A DNA stretch of 64,000 nucleotides from Streptomyces asiaticus (lineage in GTDB: Bacteria; Actinomycetota; Actinomycetes; Streptomycetales; Streptomycetaceae): assembly GCF_018138715.1 (NCBI RefSeq), contig NZ_JAGSHX010000006.1, positions 310,001 to 374,000 on the forward strand, written 5' to 3'. Position 1 is the first letter of the stretch; each line of letters begins with the position of its first letter. Below the pieces are notes generated by a model, which was not told the DNA's origin, made no database searches, and was given only the letters and a program-made list of their open reading frames with translations. This document shows, in pieces, positions 24,285 through 33,996 of this stretch. The position numbers were made by a program, and so were the translations under genes.

Positions 24285-25601
24285 ATGGCGCTGAGATGGC
24301 GGATCGTCGCCCTGGTGGCGGCGGCGACGTGTGCCGCCGCGGCCGCGGTGGGCATCCTGGTGCACTACGCCTCGCGGGACCGCGAACTGTCCCAGGCGCG
24401 CGACGGGGCGCGGACCACACTCGACCGCGCCGCGGTCATCTACGCCCGCACCGGCGGCGTCCAGGGCTCCGGCGCGGTGCTGGACGCGCCCGGGCTCCCC
24501 GCGGATCTGCGGCGCCTGGTGGACAAGGGCCATCAGGGCACCGAGTTCACCACCGGCCCGGGCGGACCCGCGATGTGGGCGGCCCGGCCCGCCGATGACC
24601 AAGTCCTGTCCGTACGCCTGGACATGAGCACCGCGATGCGCGACATCGGCGCGCTGGACGCCAACATCATCCTGGCCGGGCTGATGACCACCGCCGTGGT
24701 GCTGCCGCTGGGTGTGCTGACCGCCGAGCGGATGAGCCGGCGGCTGCGGCTGGCAGCGGCCACCGCGCGGCGGATCGCGGCCGGGGACCTGGACGCCCGG
24801 ATCTCCCCCGCCACCCGCCCGCACGACGAGATCGCCGAGATCTCCGGGGCCGTGGACTCGATGGCCGCCGCGCTCCAGGAGCGGCTGCTCGACGAGCAGC
24901 GGTTCACCGCCGATGTGGCGCATGAGCTGCGCACTCCGCTGATGGGTCTGGTCACCGCCGCCGAGCTGCTCCCGCCGGGCGAGGCGGCCGGGTATGTGCG
25001 GGACCGGGTGCGGGTGCTGAGCACGCTGGTCGAGGAGCTGCTGGAGATCTCCCGGCTGGACGCGGGGGCGGAGGAGGCCGATCTGTCCCCCTGCCCCCTG
25101 GGGCCGGTGCTCGAGGAGGCCATCGCGGGCACCGGGCTGTCGGCGCGGCTGCGGACCGGCGCGGCGGAGGACAGCGGGAAGGAGAACAGCGAGCGGGAGG
25201 AGCTCGAGGACACCGGACAGCGGGACGCCGCGGACGGCCCGAAGGTGTGGACGGATCCCCGTCGGCTGACCCGTATCGTCGCCAATCTCGTGGTCAACGC
25301 CCATCGTCACGGCCGCGAACCGGTCGAGGTGACGGTGGCGGCGGACGGCCGGACCGTGACGGTCCGCGACCACGGCACCGGCTTTCCGGACGATCTGCTG
25401 GAGAAGGGCCCGCAGCGGTTCCGCACCGGGGTCCGGGAGCGGGGCCGGGGCCATGGTCTCGGGCTGACCATCGCGGTCGGTCAGGCTCAGGTCATCGGCG
25501 CCACGCTGGAGTTCGGCAACGCACCGGACGGTGGCGCGGTCGCCACGCTGCGCCTGCCCGAGCGGCCCGAATCGCCGGAGCCGGGACCGATACACGGCTG
25601 A
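24285..25601 (+). CDS. Sensor histidine kinase, CseC-like
   Basis: This 438-residue membrane kinase has two transmembrane helices (IVALVAAATCAAAAAVGILV near the N-terminus and LAGLMTTAVVLPLGVLTAE near residue 130) flanking a sensor of about 95 residues. A HAMP linker follows, then an H box with the phospho-accepting His in FTADVAHELRTPL. The ATP-binding domain has an N box (NLVVNAHRHG) and G boxes (DHGTGFPDDL, GRGHGLGLTI). A charged insert of about 30 residues (DSGKENSEREELEDTG) interrupts the region before the N box, which is unusual. It is the last gene of the operon. Envelope stress is the likely signal by analogy with CseC. Confidence 0.92.
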   Translation: MALRWRIVALVAAATCAAAAAVGILVHYASRDRELSQARDGARTTLDRAAVIYARTGGVQGSGAVLDAPGLPADLRRLVDKGHQGTEFTTGPGGPAMWAARPADDQVLSVRLDMSTAMRDIGALDANIILAGLMTTAVVLPLGVLTAERMSRRLRLAAATARRIAAGDLDARISPATRPHDEIAEISGAVDSMAAALQERLLDEQRFTADVAHELRTPLMGLVTAAELLPPGEAAGYVRDRVRVLSTLVEELLEISRLDAGAEEADLSPCPLGPVLEEAIAGTGLSARLRTGAAEDSGKENSEREELEDTGQRDAADGPKVWTDPRRLTRIVANLVVNAHRHGREPVEVTVAADGRTVTVRDHGTGFPDDLLEKGPQRFRTGVRERGRGHGLGLTIAVGQAQVIGATLEFGNAPDGGAVATLRLPERPESPEPGPIHG

Positions 25602-25739
25602 TACATCGTCGAGCGGAAGTCGAGACCCGGCCGAGCCCCCGCCGAGACCGTCCGTTGCGGTTCCGAAGATCTTCGCTGAGGAGGATGGCGCCGACCCGCG
25701 CGAAACCTCGCGGCCGGGATCGACGGAGGAGCAATCGGC

Positions 25740-27620
25740 ATGGCAGGTCCCCTGACGGCACTACGCGTACGGTTCACACCGGACTCGGAGCAGACGCCGC
25801 GGGACACCAGACCCCCGGGCCGACGGCGCGGAGCGAGAGGAAGCGGGAGGCGGAAGCGGACCGGCATCCGGCGGTTCTTCACCTGGCGGAAGCTGCTCGC
25901 CTATGTGGCCGCCCTGTGCGCCCTGCTGATCGGGGCGTTCACGGTGCTCTACTACTCGATCGACATCCCCAAGGCCAACGCCCAGGCGAAGGCGCAGAGC
26001 AACGTCTACAAGTTCAGCGACGGCACGATCCTCGCCCGCACCGGCGAGATCAACCGCGAGATGGTCACCCTCGACCGGGTGCCCACGGGTGTCCAGCACG
26101 CGTTCGTGGCGGCCGAGAACAAGTCCTTCTACAAGGACTCGGGCGTGGACCCGACGGGCATCCTGCGGGGGCTGGTCAACACCGTGACGGGCAAGGGCAC
26201 TCAGGGCGGCTCGACCATCACCCAGCAGTACGTCAAGAACTACTACCTGAGCCAGGAGCAGACCGCCACCCGCAAGATCAAGGAGCTGGTGATCTCCCTC
26301 AAGGTCGATCAGCGCAACTCCAAGGAGGACATCCTCGCGGGGTATCTGAACACCAGCTACTTCGGCCGCGTCGCCTACGGCGTCCAGGCCGCCGCCCGCG
26401 CGTACTACGACAAGGACGTGGACGACCTCACCGTCGAGCAGGGCGCCTACCTCGCGGCGCTGGTGCAGGCCCCGAGCCAGTACGACTGGGCCGTCGCGAG
26501 CCCCAAGGCGAAGCGCCTGGTCACCCGGCGCTGGAACTACGTCCTGGACAACATGGTCGACATGCACTGGCTGGACCCCGCGGAGCGGAAGCGGATGCGC
26601 TTCCCCGTGCCGGTGGCCCCCGAGCCCGCCCCCGGTCTCGGCGGCCAGGCCGGGTATCTCGTGGACGCGGCCCGCAATGAGCTGATCGCCTCCGGCGTCA
26701 GCGAACAGGAACTCGCCGCGGGCGGCTGGACCATCACCCTCAACGTCGATCCGGCCAAACAGCGGGCGCTGGAGGAGACGATGCACCAGGGGCTCGACGG
26801 CTCCGCCAAGGGCGAGCGGGCCCGCGCGGACGCGGCCGCCACCCAGGGCGGCGCGGTATCGGTGGACCCGAGGAACGGGCGGATCGTCGCGCTCTACGGC
26901 GGCCGGGACTACACCCGGCACTATCTGTCCAACGCGGCCCGCGGCGACTACCAGGTGGGCGCCGTCTTCGAACCGGTCACCACCGCCGCGTCCCTGGACG
27001 CCAAGATGCGGGACGGGGCCACCGCAGACGGACTGCCGGAGGTCAAGCGCACCGCCGGGGCGCTGGGCATGGACACCGACGGCGACGGCTTCGCCACCAA
27101 GGAGTCGGTCGGGCTGGGGCTGATGGGCTCGAGCCCGCTGAGGATGGCCGGTGTCTACGCCTCGTTCGACCACGAGGGCAAGCGGGTCACCCCGAGCATC
27201 GTGAAGTCCGCCCGGCGCGGCGGCAAGACGGCCGGGCCGCCGAAGGCGGTGGGCGACCAGGCGATCGCCCCCGCGGCCGCCCAGCTGATCACCCGGAGCC
27301 TCATCGAGGACGGCGGGGCGAGCGCGGTACGCGCCGTCAAACGGCCCTCGGCGGGCAAGGGCGGGGTCTCCGACGACAAGAGGGCCGCCTGGTACGTCGG
27401 TTACACCCCGGACCTGGTCACCGCGGTCGCCCTCTTCGGCGAGGACGCCAAGAAGCGGAAGCAGATCCCCTTGCGGAACGCCCGTGTCCAGCGGGTCGCC
27501 GACCTCTGGAGCGACTACACCGGCCGGGCGCTGGGCGACGCACCCCCGGCCTGGTTCGACTTCGGCCCCGGGTCGGGGGCGGTTCCGCTCCCGGCCGAGA
27601 CGGCGCCTATCGCACCGTGA
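25740..27620 (+). CDS. Class A penicillin-binding protein with degenerate transpeptidase domain
   Basis: This 626-residue protein has one membrane anchor (residues 52-72) and a well-kept GT51 glycosyltransferase domain: catalytic Glu126 in AAENKSFYKDSG and QGGSTITQQYVKNYYL at 155-170. The penicillin-binding domain is recognisable but has lost its active site. The SxxK tetrad is replaced by Ala408-Val-Phe-Glu411 (QVGAVFEP), no SxN motif is found, and KTG has become KGG at residue 540 (AGKGGVSDD). It should polymerise glycan strands but not cross-link them. It begins after GGAGGAG, 138 bases downstream of the CseC-like kinase, so it may be a target of that system. Confidence 0.88.
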   Translation: MAGPLTALRVRFTPDSEQTPRDTRPPGRRRGARGSGRRKRTGIRRFFTWRKLLAYVAALCALLIGAFTVLYYSIDIPKANAQAKAQSNVYKFSDGTILARTGEINREMVTLDRVPTGVQHAFVAAENKSFYKDSGVDPTGILRGLVNTVTGKGTQGGSTITQQYVKNYYLSQEQTATRKIKELVISLKVDQRNSKEDILAGYLNTSYFGRVAYGVQAAARAYYDKDVDDLTVEQGAYLAALVQAPSQYDWAVASPKAKRLVTRRWNYVLDNMVDMHWLDPAERKRMRFPVPVAPEPAPGLGGQAGYLVDAARNELIASGVSEQELAAGGWTITLNVDPAKQRALEETMHQGLDGSAKGERARADAAATQGGAVSVDPRNGRIVALYGGRDYTRHYLSNAARGDYQVGAVFEPVTTAASLDAKMRDGATADGLPEVKRTAGALGMDTDGDGFATKESVGLGLMGSSPLRMAGVYASFDHEGKRVTPSIVKSARRGGKTAGPPKAVGDQAIAPAAAQLITRSLIEDGGASAVRAVKRPSAGKGGVSDDKRAAWYVGYTPDLVTAVALFGEDAKKRKQIPLRNARVQRVADLWSDYTGRALGDAPPAWFDFGPGSGAVPLPAETAPIAP

Positions 27621-27956
27621 GGGCGGCGCCGAGGCCACCGGCGAGGGCCGCGGCCCCGAGCAGGCAGGTCAGCAGCAGCCGGCGGCGCAGCGTGCGGTAG
27701 ACCTCCTGGTACTCCGCCCGCAGCTCCTCGCAGCGCCGCACCACCGTGCGCAGGGTCTGCTCGGTGACGGCCAGCTGGTCCTGGACGTAGACCCGCTCGA
27801 CCTCCGCCCGCTGGGCGGAGGTCAGCCAGTCGAGCCGGCCGGTGAGGCGGCGGGCCCGCTCCCGGGCCGCGTCCCGCTCGCCCTGTAGCAGCAGGTAGCC
27901 CTCGATCTGGTTGATTCCGGCGGCGATACCGGGGGGCTCGGCGGCTCTGGCCATAC

Positions 27957-27960
<4 letters not shown>
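27607..27960 (-). CDS. Small coiled-coil, tail-anchored membrane protein downstream of ctaD
   Basis: This 117-residue protein of unknown function starts with GTG overlapping the ctaD stop as GTGA, implying translational coupling. An ATG two codons later is an alternative start. The central region is predicted coiled coil, rich in Arg/Glu ([40 protein letters not shown]). The C-terminus is one membrane helix ([20 protein letters not shown]). Its 3' end overlaps the converging PBP gene by 14 bases. Its place directly behind cytochrome oxidase subunit I suggests an assembly or accessory role, which is inference. Confidence 0.75.
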
Positions 27961-29621
<1,661 letters not shown>

Positions 29622-29629
29622 GACCGCTA

Positions 29630-29656
29630 GGTGTCCGGCACCCCGTAAATCATCAC
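29630..29656 (-). promoter_or_regulatory. Mirrored promoter element, ctaD side
   Basis: Read toward ctaD this is GTGATGAT, 7 bases, then GTGCCGGACACC, ending 8 bases before the ATG. It matches the plus-strand element before the sigma gene at 24 of 27 positions with identical spacing and distance to the start codon. It is probably a promoter recognised by the adjacent ECF sigma factor. Confidence 0.7.
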
Positions 29657-29690
29657 TCCGGTGGCCGGTCAGAATTGCCCGCCGCGAGGT

Positions 29691-29717
29691 GTGATGATCT
29701 GCGGTGTGCCGGACACC
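29691..29717 (+). promoter_or_regulatory. Mirrored promoter element, sigma-factor side
   Basis: GTGATGAT, 7 bases, then GTGCCGGACACC, ending 8 bases before the sigma ATG at 29726. It is the mirror partner of the ctaD element. Closeness to the start codon implies a very short or absent leader in the mRNA, in keeping with the lack of a ribosome site. Confidence 0.7.
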
Positions 29718-29725
29718 TTCGGATC

Positions 29726-30313
29726 ATGAGCACCGACGACGCCTTCGACGCCGCCTACCGTGAGCATTACTGGGCGGTCAGCCGTTTTGTGGCACGGCGG
29801 CTGGACGACCAGGCATGGGACGTCGAGGAAGTGGTCGCCGAGGTCTTCGCGGTGGCCTGGCGGCGCCGGGCCGAACTGCCCGCGTCACCGCTGCCGTGGC
29901 TGTACGGAGTGGCCCGGCACTGTCTGGCCAACACCGTGCGCGGCAAGGGCCGTTACCGCAGACTGCTGCTCAAACTGGGCCACCACGAGGTGACGCGCGG
30001 CGGTCGCACCGTGGCGAGCCCGGACGCGGAGCGGCCGGGCTCCTGGGTGCTGGAGGCGCTGTCCCGGCTCGCCGAGGCCGACCAGGAGGTGCTGCGGCTG
30101 ACGGCGTGGGAGGAGCTGACCGTCGAGGAGCTCGGCACCGTGCTGGGGTGCGGCCGGTCCGCCGCGGCGATGCGGCTGCACCGGGCGCGGCTGCGGCTGC
30201 GGGAGCAGATAGAGACCCTGCGCCGGGACGACCGGATCTCGCTGGGGTGCACGAGCGGCAAGGGCGACAGGGCCCAGAGCGCTGACAGGGCCGACAAGGA
30301 TGGACAGGCATGA
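29726..30313 (+). CDS. ECF-type RNA polymerase sigma factor
   Basis: This 195-residue sigma-70 protein has region 2 (FDAAYREHYWAVSRFVARRL, EEVVAEVFAVAWRRRAELP) and region 4 (LAEADQEVLRLTAWEELTVE, GCGRSAAAMRLHRARLRLRE). The start MSTDDAFDAAY at 29726 is chosen because the family begins here; there is no clear ribosome site. It overlaps the next gene as ATGA. Partner of the CU044_5270-type membrane protein, which probably acts as its anti-sigma factor. The shared promoter element suggests autoregulation and control of ctaD. Confidence 0.92.
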   Translation: MSTDDAFDAAYREHYWAVSRFVARRLDDQAWDVEEVVAEVFAVAWRRRAELPASPLPWLYGVARHCLANTVRGKGRYRRLLLKLGHHEVTRGGRTVASPDAERPGSWVLEALSRLAEADQEVLRLTAWEELTVEELGTVLGCGRSAAAMRLHRARLRLREQIETLRRDDRISLGCTSGKGDRAQSADRADKDGQA

Positions 30314-31293
30314 CCGACGAACTGGATCTGCTTCGCGAGGCCAACCCCGTGTCCGCCGACACCGGCCCCTGGCGGGACCGGCCGCTGGACGCGCGGGCCG
30401 AGCTGCTGCTGGGGCGGCTGCCGTCCCGGGACCGGCGGCGCCGTACCGTCCGGCGGCGCGCGATCTGGAGCCTGGGCGCCGCGGCGGCCGCGACGGTCGT
30501 CGCCCTGGCACTGACCGTCTCGGGCACCGGCTCCTCCCCCGCCGTAGCCGCGCCCAGGCCGCTGCCGCTGGTGGCGCATGCCTCCCGGGCGGACGTATCG
30601 CTCGCCGAGATCGTCCGGCGGGCGCGGGCGGCGGCCGAGGAGTCCCCGGGGAAGAGCGAGCGGGGCAGCCACTACCAGAGCTGGGCGCTGAGCATGAAGT
30701 CGGGCGAGGACGCGGTGACACTGCCCCGGGAGTGGCTGACCCGCTGGAACGCGGACGGCAGCGGTTCCACACTGGAGGTGGCCACCGATCCGCGCCATCC
30801 GGGCCGCCCGGTGATCGAGGACGGTCCCCCGCCGCGTACGGTCCACGACGGCAAGGTGCTGAGCGAGGCGCACTATCCACCGGGTATCAACGGCGCCAAC
30901 CAGAGCTACTTCGAGGACCCCCCGGCCGGTGCCTCCGCGCTGCGCGAGTATCTCGCCGTCTGGTCCCCGGGCGCCGACCGCGACCCGGAAGAGCTGCTCT
31001 CGGCCATCGGAGCCTTCCGCACGGTGTGGATCCCGGGACCGCGCCAGCGGGCGGACATCGTCACGCTGCTCTCCGGGATCGAGGGGCTCCGCCCGGCGGG
31101 CAAGGTCACCGACCGGCTCGGCCGGGAGGGACAGGGATTCCGGTTCACCGGCACCCCCGGGAGCCGTTATCTGATCGCCCTCGACCCGGACGACGGCAGG
31201 GTGCTGGACATCGAGGAGACGTTCACCCAGGACGATCCCGAGTACCGGGTGAAGGCGGGCGATGTGATGTCCTACACGGCCTACATCTCCTGA
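30310..31293 (+). CDS. CU044_5270-family membrane protein, probable anti-sigma partner
   Basis: This 327-residue protein starts within the sigma stop codon (ATGA). It has a cytoplasmic N-terminus of about 50 residues (DELDLLREANPVSADTGPW is the family signature), one membrane helix (AIWSLGAAAAATVVALALTV) and an extracytoplasmic domain. The family is regularly encoded after ECF sigma factors in actinobacteria. The short N-terminal segment is where sigma binding would occur. It lacks the zinc-binding HxxxCxxC motif of ZAS anti-sigma factors, so the mechanism is not obvious. The exposed domain could sense an envelope or redox signal. Confidence 0.8.
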   Translation: MTDELDLLREANPVSADTGPWRDRPLDARAELLLGRLPSRDRRRRTVRRRAIWSLGAAAAATVVALALTVSGTGSSPAVAAPRPLPLVAHASRADVSLAEIVRRARAAAEESPGKSERGSHYQSWALSMKSGEDAVTLPREWLTRWNADGSGSTLEVATDPRHPGRPVIEDGPPPRTVHDGKVLSEAHYPPGINGANQSYFEDPPAGASALREYLAVWSPGADRDPEELLSAIGAFRTVWIPGPRQRADIVTLLSGIEGLRPAGKVTDRLGREGQGFRFTGTPGSRYLIALDPDDGRVLDIEETFTQDDPEYRVKAGDVMSYTAYIS

Positions 31294-31325
31294 CCACCGG
31301 CCACGGCGGGAGGGGCGGGCGGGCG

Positions 31326-31343
31326 GGCCGCGGGGGCGCGGCC
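31326..31343. terminator. Hairpin between converging genes
   Basis: GGCCGCG and CGCGGCC arms with a GGGG loop lie in the 64-base gap between the CU044_5270 gene and the converging Nei-type gene. It may serve as a bidirectional terminator; the flanking G-runs make alternative pairings possible. Confidence 0.45.
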
Positions 31344-31357
31344 GGCCCGGTCGGCCG

Positions 31358-32146
31358 TCAGGCGTCCTCCCGCTGGCAGTGGGGGCACCACAGGCTGGTC
31401 CGCCCGGAGATCCGGCCACGGCGCAGCGGATTGCCGCAGCGGGGGCAGTGCGGATCCGGATCGTCACGCCGCCCGGTGAGCCAGTCCGGGTCGTCCGGTA
31501 CCCGCTCCGCCCGTACCGAGGCGCGCAGCACCTCGCGCAGCGCGGTGTGCAGCCGATCGCGCTCGCCGTCGGTCAGCGCGTTCACCGGCCGCCGCGGATG
31601 GATCCGGGCGTGCCACAGGATCTCGTCGCCGAGCAGATTGCCGAGTCCGGCGATCACGGCCTGGTCGGTCAGGGTGGCCTTGACGCGTCCGCGCCGCCCC
31701 TCCAGCAGCCGGTCCAGCTCGGCCCGGCTCAGCGAGAGCGCGTCCGGGCCCTGGTCGCCGATGATCCGGTCGATGTCGTCGTCGGTGGCGGCGAGCCAGA
31801 TGCCCTTGAGTTTGCGCTGGTCCTCGTAGCCGAGGCGGTGGCCGTCGTCGAGGTCGAAGGCCACGCGCTGGAACCGGCCGGCCGGTTCGGAGTCCGCCCC
31901 GCAGACCAGCCGCCCGGTCATGCCGAAGTGGAGCACGACCGTGGGCCCGTCGGTGGGGGCGATCAGCCACTTGCCGTGGCGGCGCGGTGCCGCGAAGCGG
32001 CGGCCCTTGAGGTCGCGCTTCAGCCGCTGCGCGGTCACCCCGTGCAGCACCCCCGGATCGGCCACCTCCGCCCGCTCGACGCGGCGGCCCTGGGCGCAGG
32101 AGGCGAGCGTCCGCCGGAACCCCTCGACGTCCGGAAGCTCGGGCAT
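31358..32146 (-). CDS. Fpg/Nei-family DNA glycosylase
   Basis: This 262-residue bifunctional glycosylase/AP lyase excises oxidised bases. It starts MPELPDVEGF, so after removal of Met the catalytic Pro and Glu are in place. The lesion-recognition and helix-two-turn-helix parts include LTDQAVIAGLGNLLGDEILW. The C-terminal zinc finger is complete (CPRCGNPLRRGRIS and CPHCQRED). The MPELPD start and finger resemble Nei-type rather than MutM-type proteins. A second family member lies at 61342. It converges on the sigma/anti-sigma operon. Confidence 0.92.
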   Translation of the reverse strand: MPELPDVEGFRRTLASCAQGRRVERAEVADPGVLHGVTAQRLKRDLKGRRFAAPRRHGKWLIAPTDGPTVVLHFGMTGRLVCGADSEPAGRFQRVAFDLDDGHRLGYEDQRKLKGIWLAATDDDIDRIIGDQGPDALSLSRAELDRLLEGRRGRVKATLTDQAVIAGLGNLLGDEILWHARIHPRRPVNALTDGERDRLHTALREVLRASVRAERVPDDPDWLTGRRDDPDPHCPRCGNPLRRGRISGRTSLWCPHCQREDA

Positions 32147-32231
32147 AGCGTCAGGCTACGCCCGGGGCTTCCGTCGCGCGTTGCGGAGAGCGCCCCCGTT
32201 CGGGGGTCTTCATCGGATAAAGTACCTCATC

Positions 32232-33380
32232 ATGCGATTCATTCGCGCCGCCCAGGGGGTGAGCGGTCGCAGCCAGACGCTGTTCGCGATCACACGGTGT
32301 CTGCCGTTCCTGGTCCTGGCGGCGGTACTCGGCATCGAGCTCTCCCCCGCGCACACCCTCTACACCGGCCCCCTGCTCTCCCCGGCGCCGGCGCTGGCGG
32401 CGGTGACCATGGGGCCGGTCGGCACCGGCGGGGTGGCGGTCCTGGCGGGCGTGGTCAGCGCGATCACCGCCATCCACAACGACGCCTGGGGCACCCCGCA
32501 GCTGTACACCAATCTGCTGGCCCTGCTGGTGGTGGCGGTGGCGAGCGTGGCGACCTGCGCGGTGCGGGTGCGCCGGGACCGCGAGCTGGCCCATGTCCGC
32601 CGGATCGCCGAGGTGTCCCAGAACGTGGTGCTGCGGCCGCTGCCCGCCCGGATGGGCGTGGTGAACACCGCCAGCGTCTATCTGGCGGCCGAGCGCGGTG
32701 CGCAGATCGGCGGGGACCTCTACGAGGCGATGTGCACCCGCTACGGAGTGCGGCTGATCGTCGGCGATGTGCGGGGAAAGGGGCTGGCCGCGGTGCGGTC
32801 CGCCGCGGCCGTCGTGGGCGCCTTCCGGGAGGCGGTGCACTACGAGCAGGACCTCGCCGAGGTGATGCACCGCTGTGCGGCCGCGCTGGCGCGCGAGGAC
32901 GAGCTGCTGGACCGCTCCCAGCTACAGGATCCGCGGGAGCTCGAGGAGCAGTTCGTCACCGTGCTCCTCGCCCAGGTGGTGACGGACGATTCGCTGGTGC
33001 GGCTGATCAACCGCGGCCATCCGCCGCCCCTGGTGATGCACGAGGGCGAGGTGCGCTCCCTGGACCCGGCGCGCCCGCTGCCGCCGCTGGGCCTCGAGGA
33101 GTTCCTCGGCCCTCCCGCGATCGGCGTCGAGACCTTTCCGTTCCTGCCCGGTGACCGGCTGTTGCTGCACACCGACGGGGTGATCGAGGCCCGCAACGAC
33201 TACGACGAGTTCTTTCCGCTGCAGCGGGCCATGGAGACGCTGGACTGCGCCACCCCGTCCGAGTACCTGGACGGGCTGCGCCACGCCCTGGTCCGGCACA
33301 CCGAGGGACGGCTGACGGACGACGCGGCCATGGTCCTCATCGAGCGGGACACCGGCGGCGCGGACCGGCCGTTCCGCTGA
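32232..33380 (+). CDS. Membrane-anchored PP2C (RsbU/SpoIIE-type) phosphatase
   Basis: This 382-residue protein has three to four N-terminal membrane helices (LPFLVLAAVLGIELSPAH, LAAVTMGPVGTGGVAVLAGV, LLALLVVAVASVATCAVRV). A PP2C/SpoIIE phosphatase domain follows from about residue 130. Metal-binding Asp residues are visible in GAQIGGDLYEAM, LIVGDVRGKG, LLLHTDGVIEARND and LTDDAAMVLIE. Such enzymes dephosphorylate STAS-type anti-anti-sigma factors in partner-switching pathways. The substrate here is unknown; the STAS protein at 14492 is one distant possibility. The start at 32232 follows a 78-base gap after the divergent glycosylase gene. Confidence 0.9.
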   Translation: MRFIRAAQGVSGRSQTLFAITRCLPFLVLAAVLGIELSPAHTLYTGPLLSPAPALAAVTMGPVGTGGVAVLAGVVSAITAIHNDAWGTPQLYTNLLALLVVAVASVATCAVRVRRDRELAHVRRIAEVSQNVVLRPLPARMGVVNTASVYLAAERGAQIGGDLYEAMCTRYGVRLIVGDVRGKGLAAVRSAAAVVGAFREAVHYEQDLAEVMHRCAAALAREDELLDRSQLQDPRELEEQFVTVLLAQVVTDDSLVRLINRGHPPPLVMHEGEVRSLDPARPLPPLGLEEFLGPPAIGVETFPFLPGDRLLLHTDGVIEARNDYDEFFPLQRAMETLDCATPSEYLDGLRHALVRHTEGRLTDDAAMVLIERDTGGADRPFR

Positions 33381-33689
33381 GCCGTTCGCACCACCTCTGA
33401 GCCCGTTGTGCCACGGCGCCGTACATCCGCCGTACGGTCGGCCGGTGTTGGCCGCTTCGGCATGGGTTGACGCCCTCGCGGAGCGCGACGACACTGTCAG
33501 GGACGGTCACGATTGTCAGCGCCCACCGTGCGGAACCCCCGCTCAGGTGGGTCATCGGCCCCGGCTCGTTGACAGGCAACCCTTCTCCCGCGACGGGGTG
33601 CCCCCGGGTGACGACCAGGTTCCGTCGGCGTGGACGGGACAAGCGCGGTCTCGCTGCCTCGCGAGCCCCCGATGATGGGATCGGTGGAG
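33381..33689. other. Gene-free interval before the leader peptide
   Basis: These 309 bases between the phosphatase and the leader peptide hold a TTGACA hexamer at about 33570, which could be the -35 box of the leader transcript. I see no further gene with a ribosome site and no strong hairpin. Confidence 0.5.
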
Positions 33690-33830
33690 ATGCCCAGGAC
33701 CGACAGCCACGGGGACGGCGTCCGCCGGCGTTCCCGTCCGTTGTCCCCGCTCCGCCGGCTCCGCCTCCTGACCAGACGGCTGCATATCGATCTGCTGCGC
33801 ATCTGTAGCGCCTCCAGTCCAGCTCTCTGA
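33690..33830 (+). CDS. Putative leader peptide upstream of the hydroquinone-reductase-like gene
   Basis: This 46-codon ORF ends in LTRRLHIDLLRICSASSPAL. The block TRR-x-H-[IV]-D-L-x-R-x-x-SA is the hallmark of short Streptomyces leader peptides encoded ahead of sulfur-metabolism and thiol genes. A Cys sits at the position where ribosome stalling would report on cysteine or aminoacyl-tRNA supply. The start at 33690 (GGTGGAG upstream) is the best in-frame ATG; the conserved part needs only the last 20 codons. The following gene, 166 bases away, encodes a glutathione-S-transferase-fold reductase, fitting a thiol-related attenuator. Confidence 0.6.
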   Translation: MPRTDSHGDGVRRRSRPLSPLRRLRLLTRRLHIDLLRICSASSPAL

Positions 33831-33996
33831 GTCGGCCCGAGTCGACACGGTCACCGAGCGCGGCCCCGCGCGCCGGGGTCGGGTGTGTCCCGGCCCCGCC
33901 CCGGCGGGTGCCCCGCGCGGGCTTCCCCTCCGTCGTGCCACCGGCGCCGCCCTCGACCGGCGGTGGCCGGGGCTTCCGCCACTGCCTTGGAGAGCC

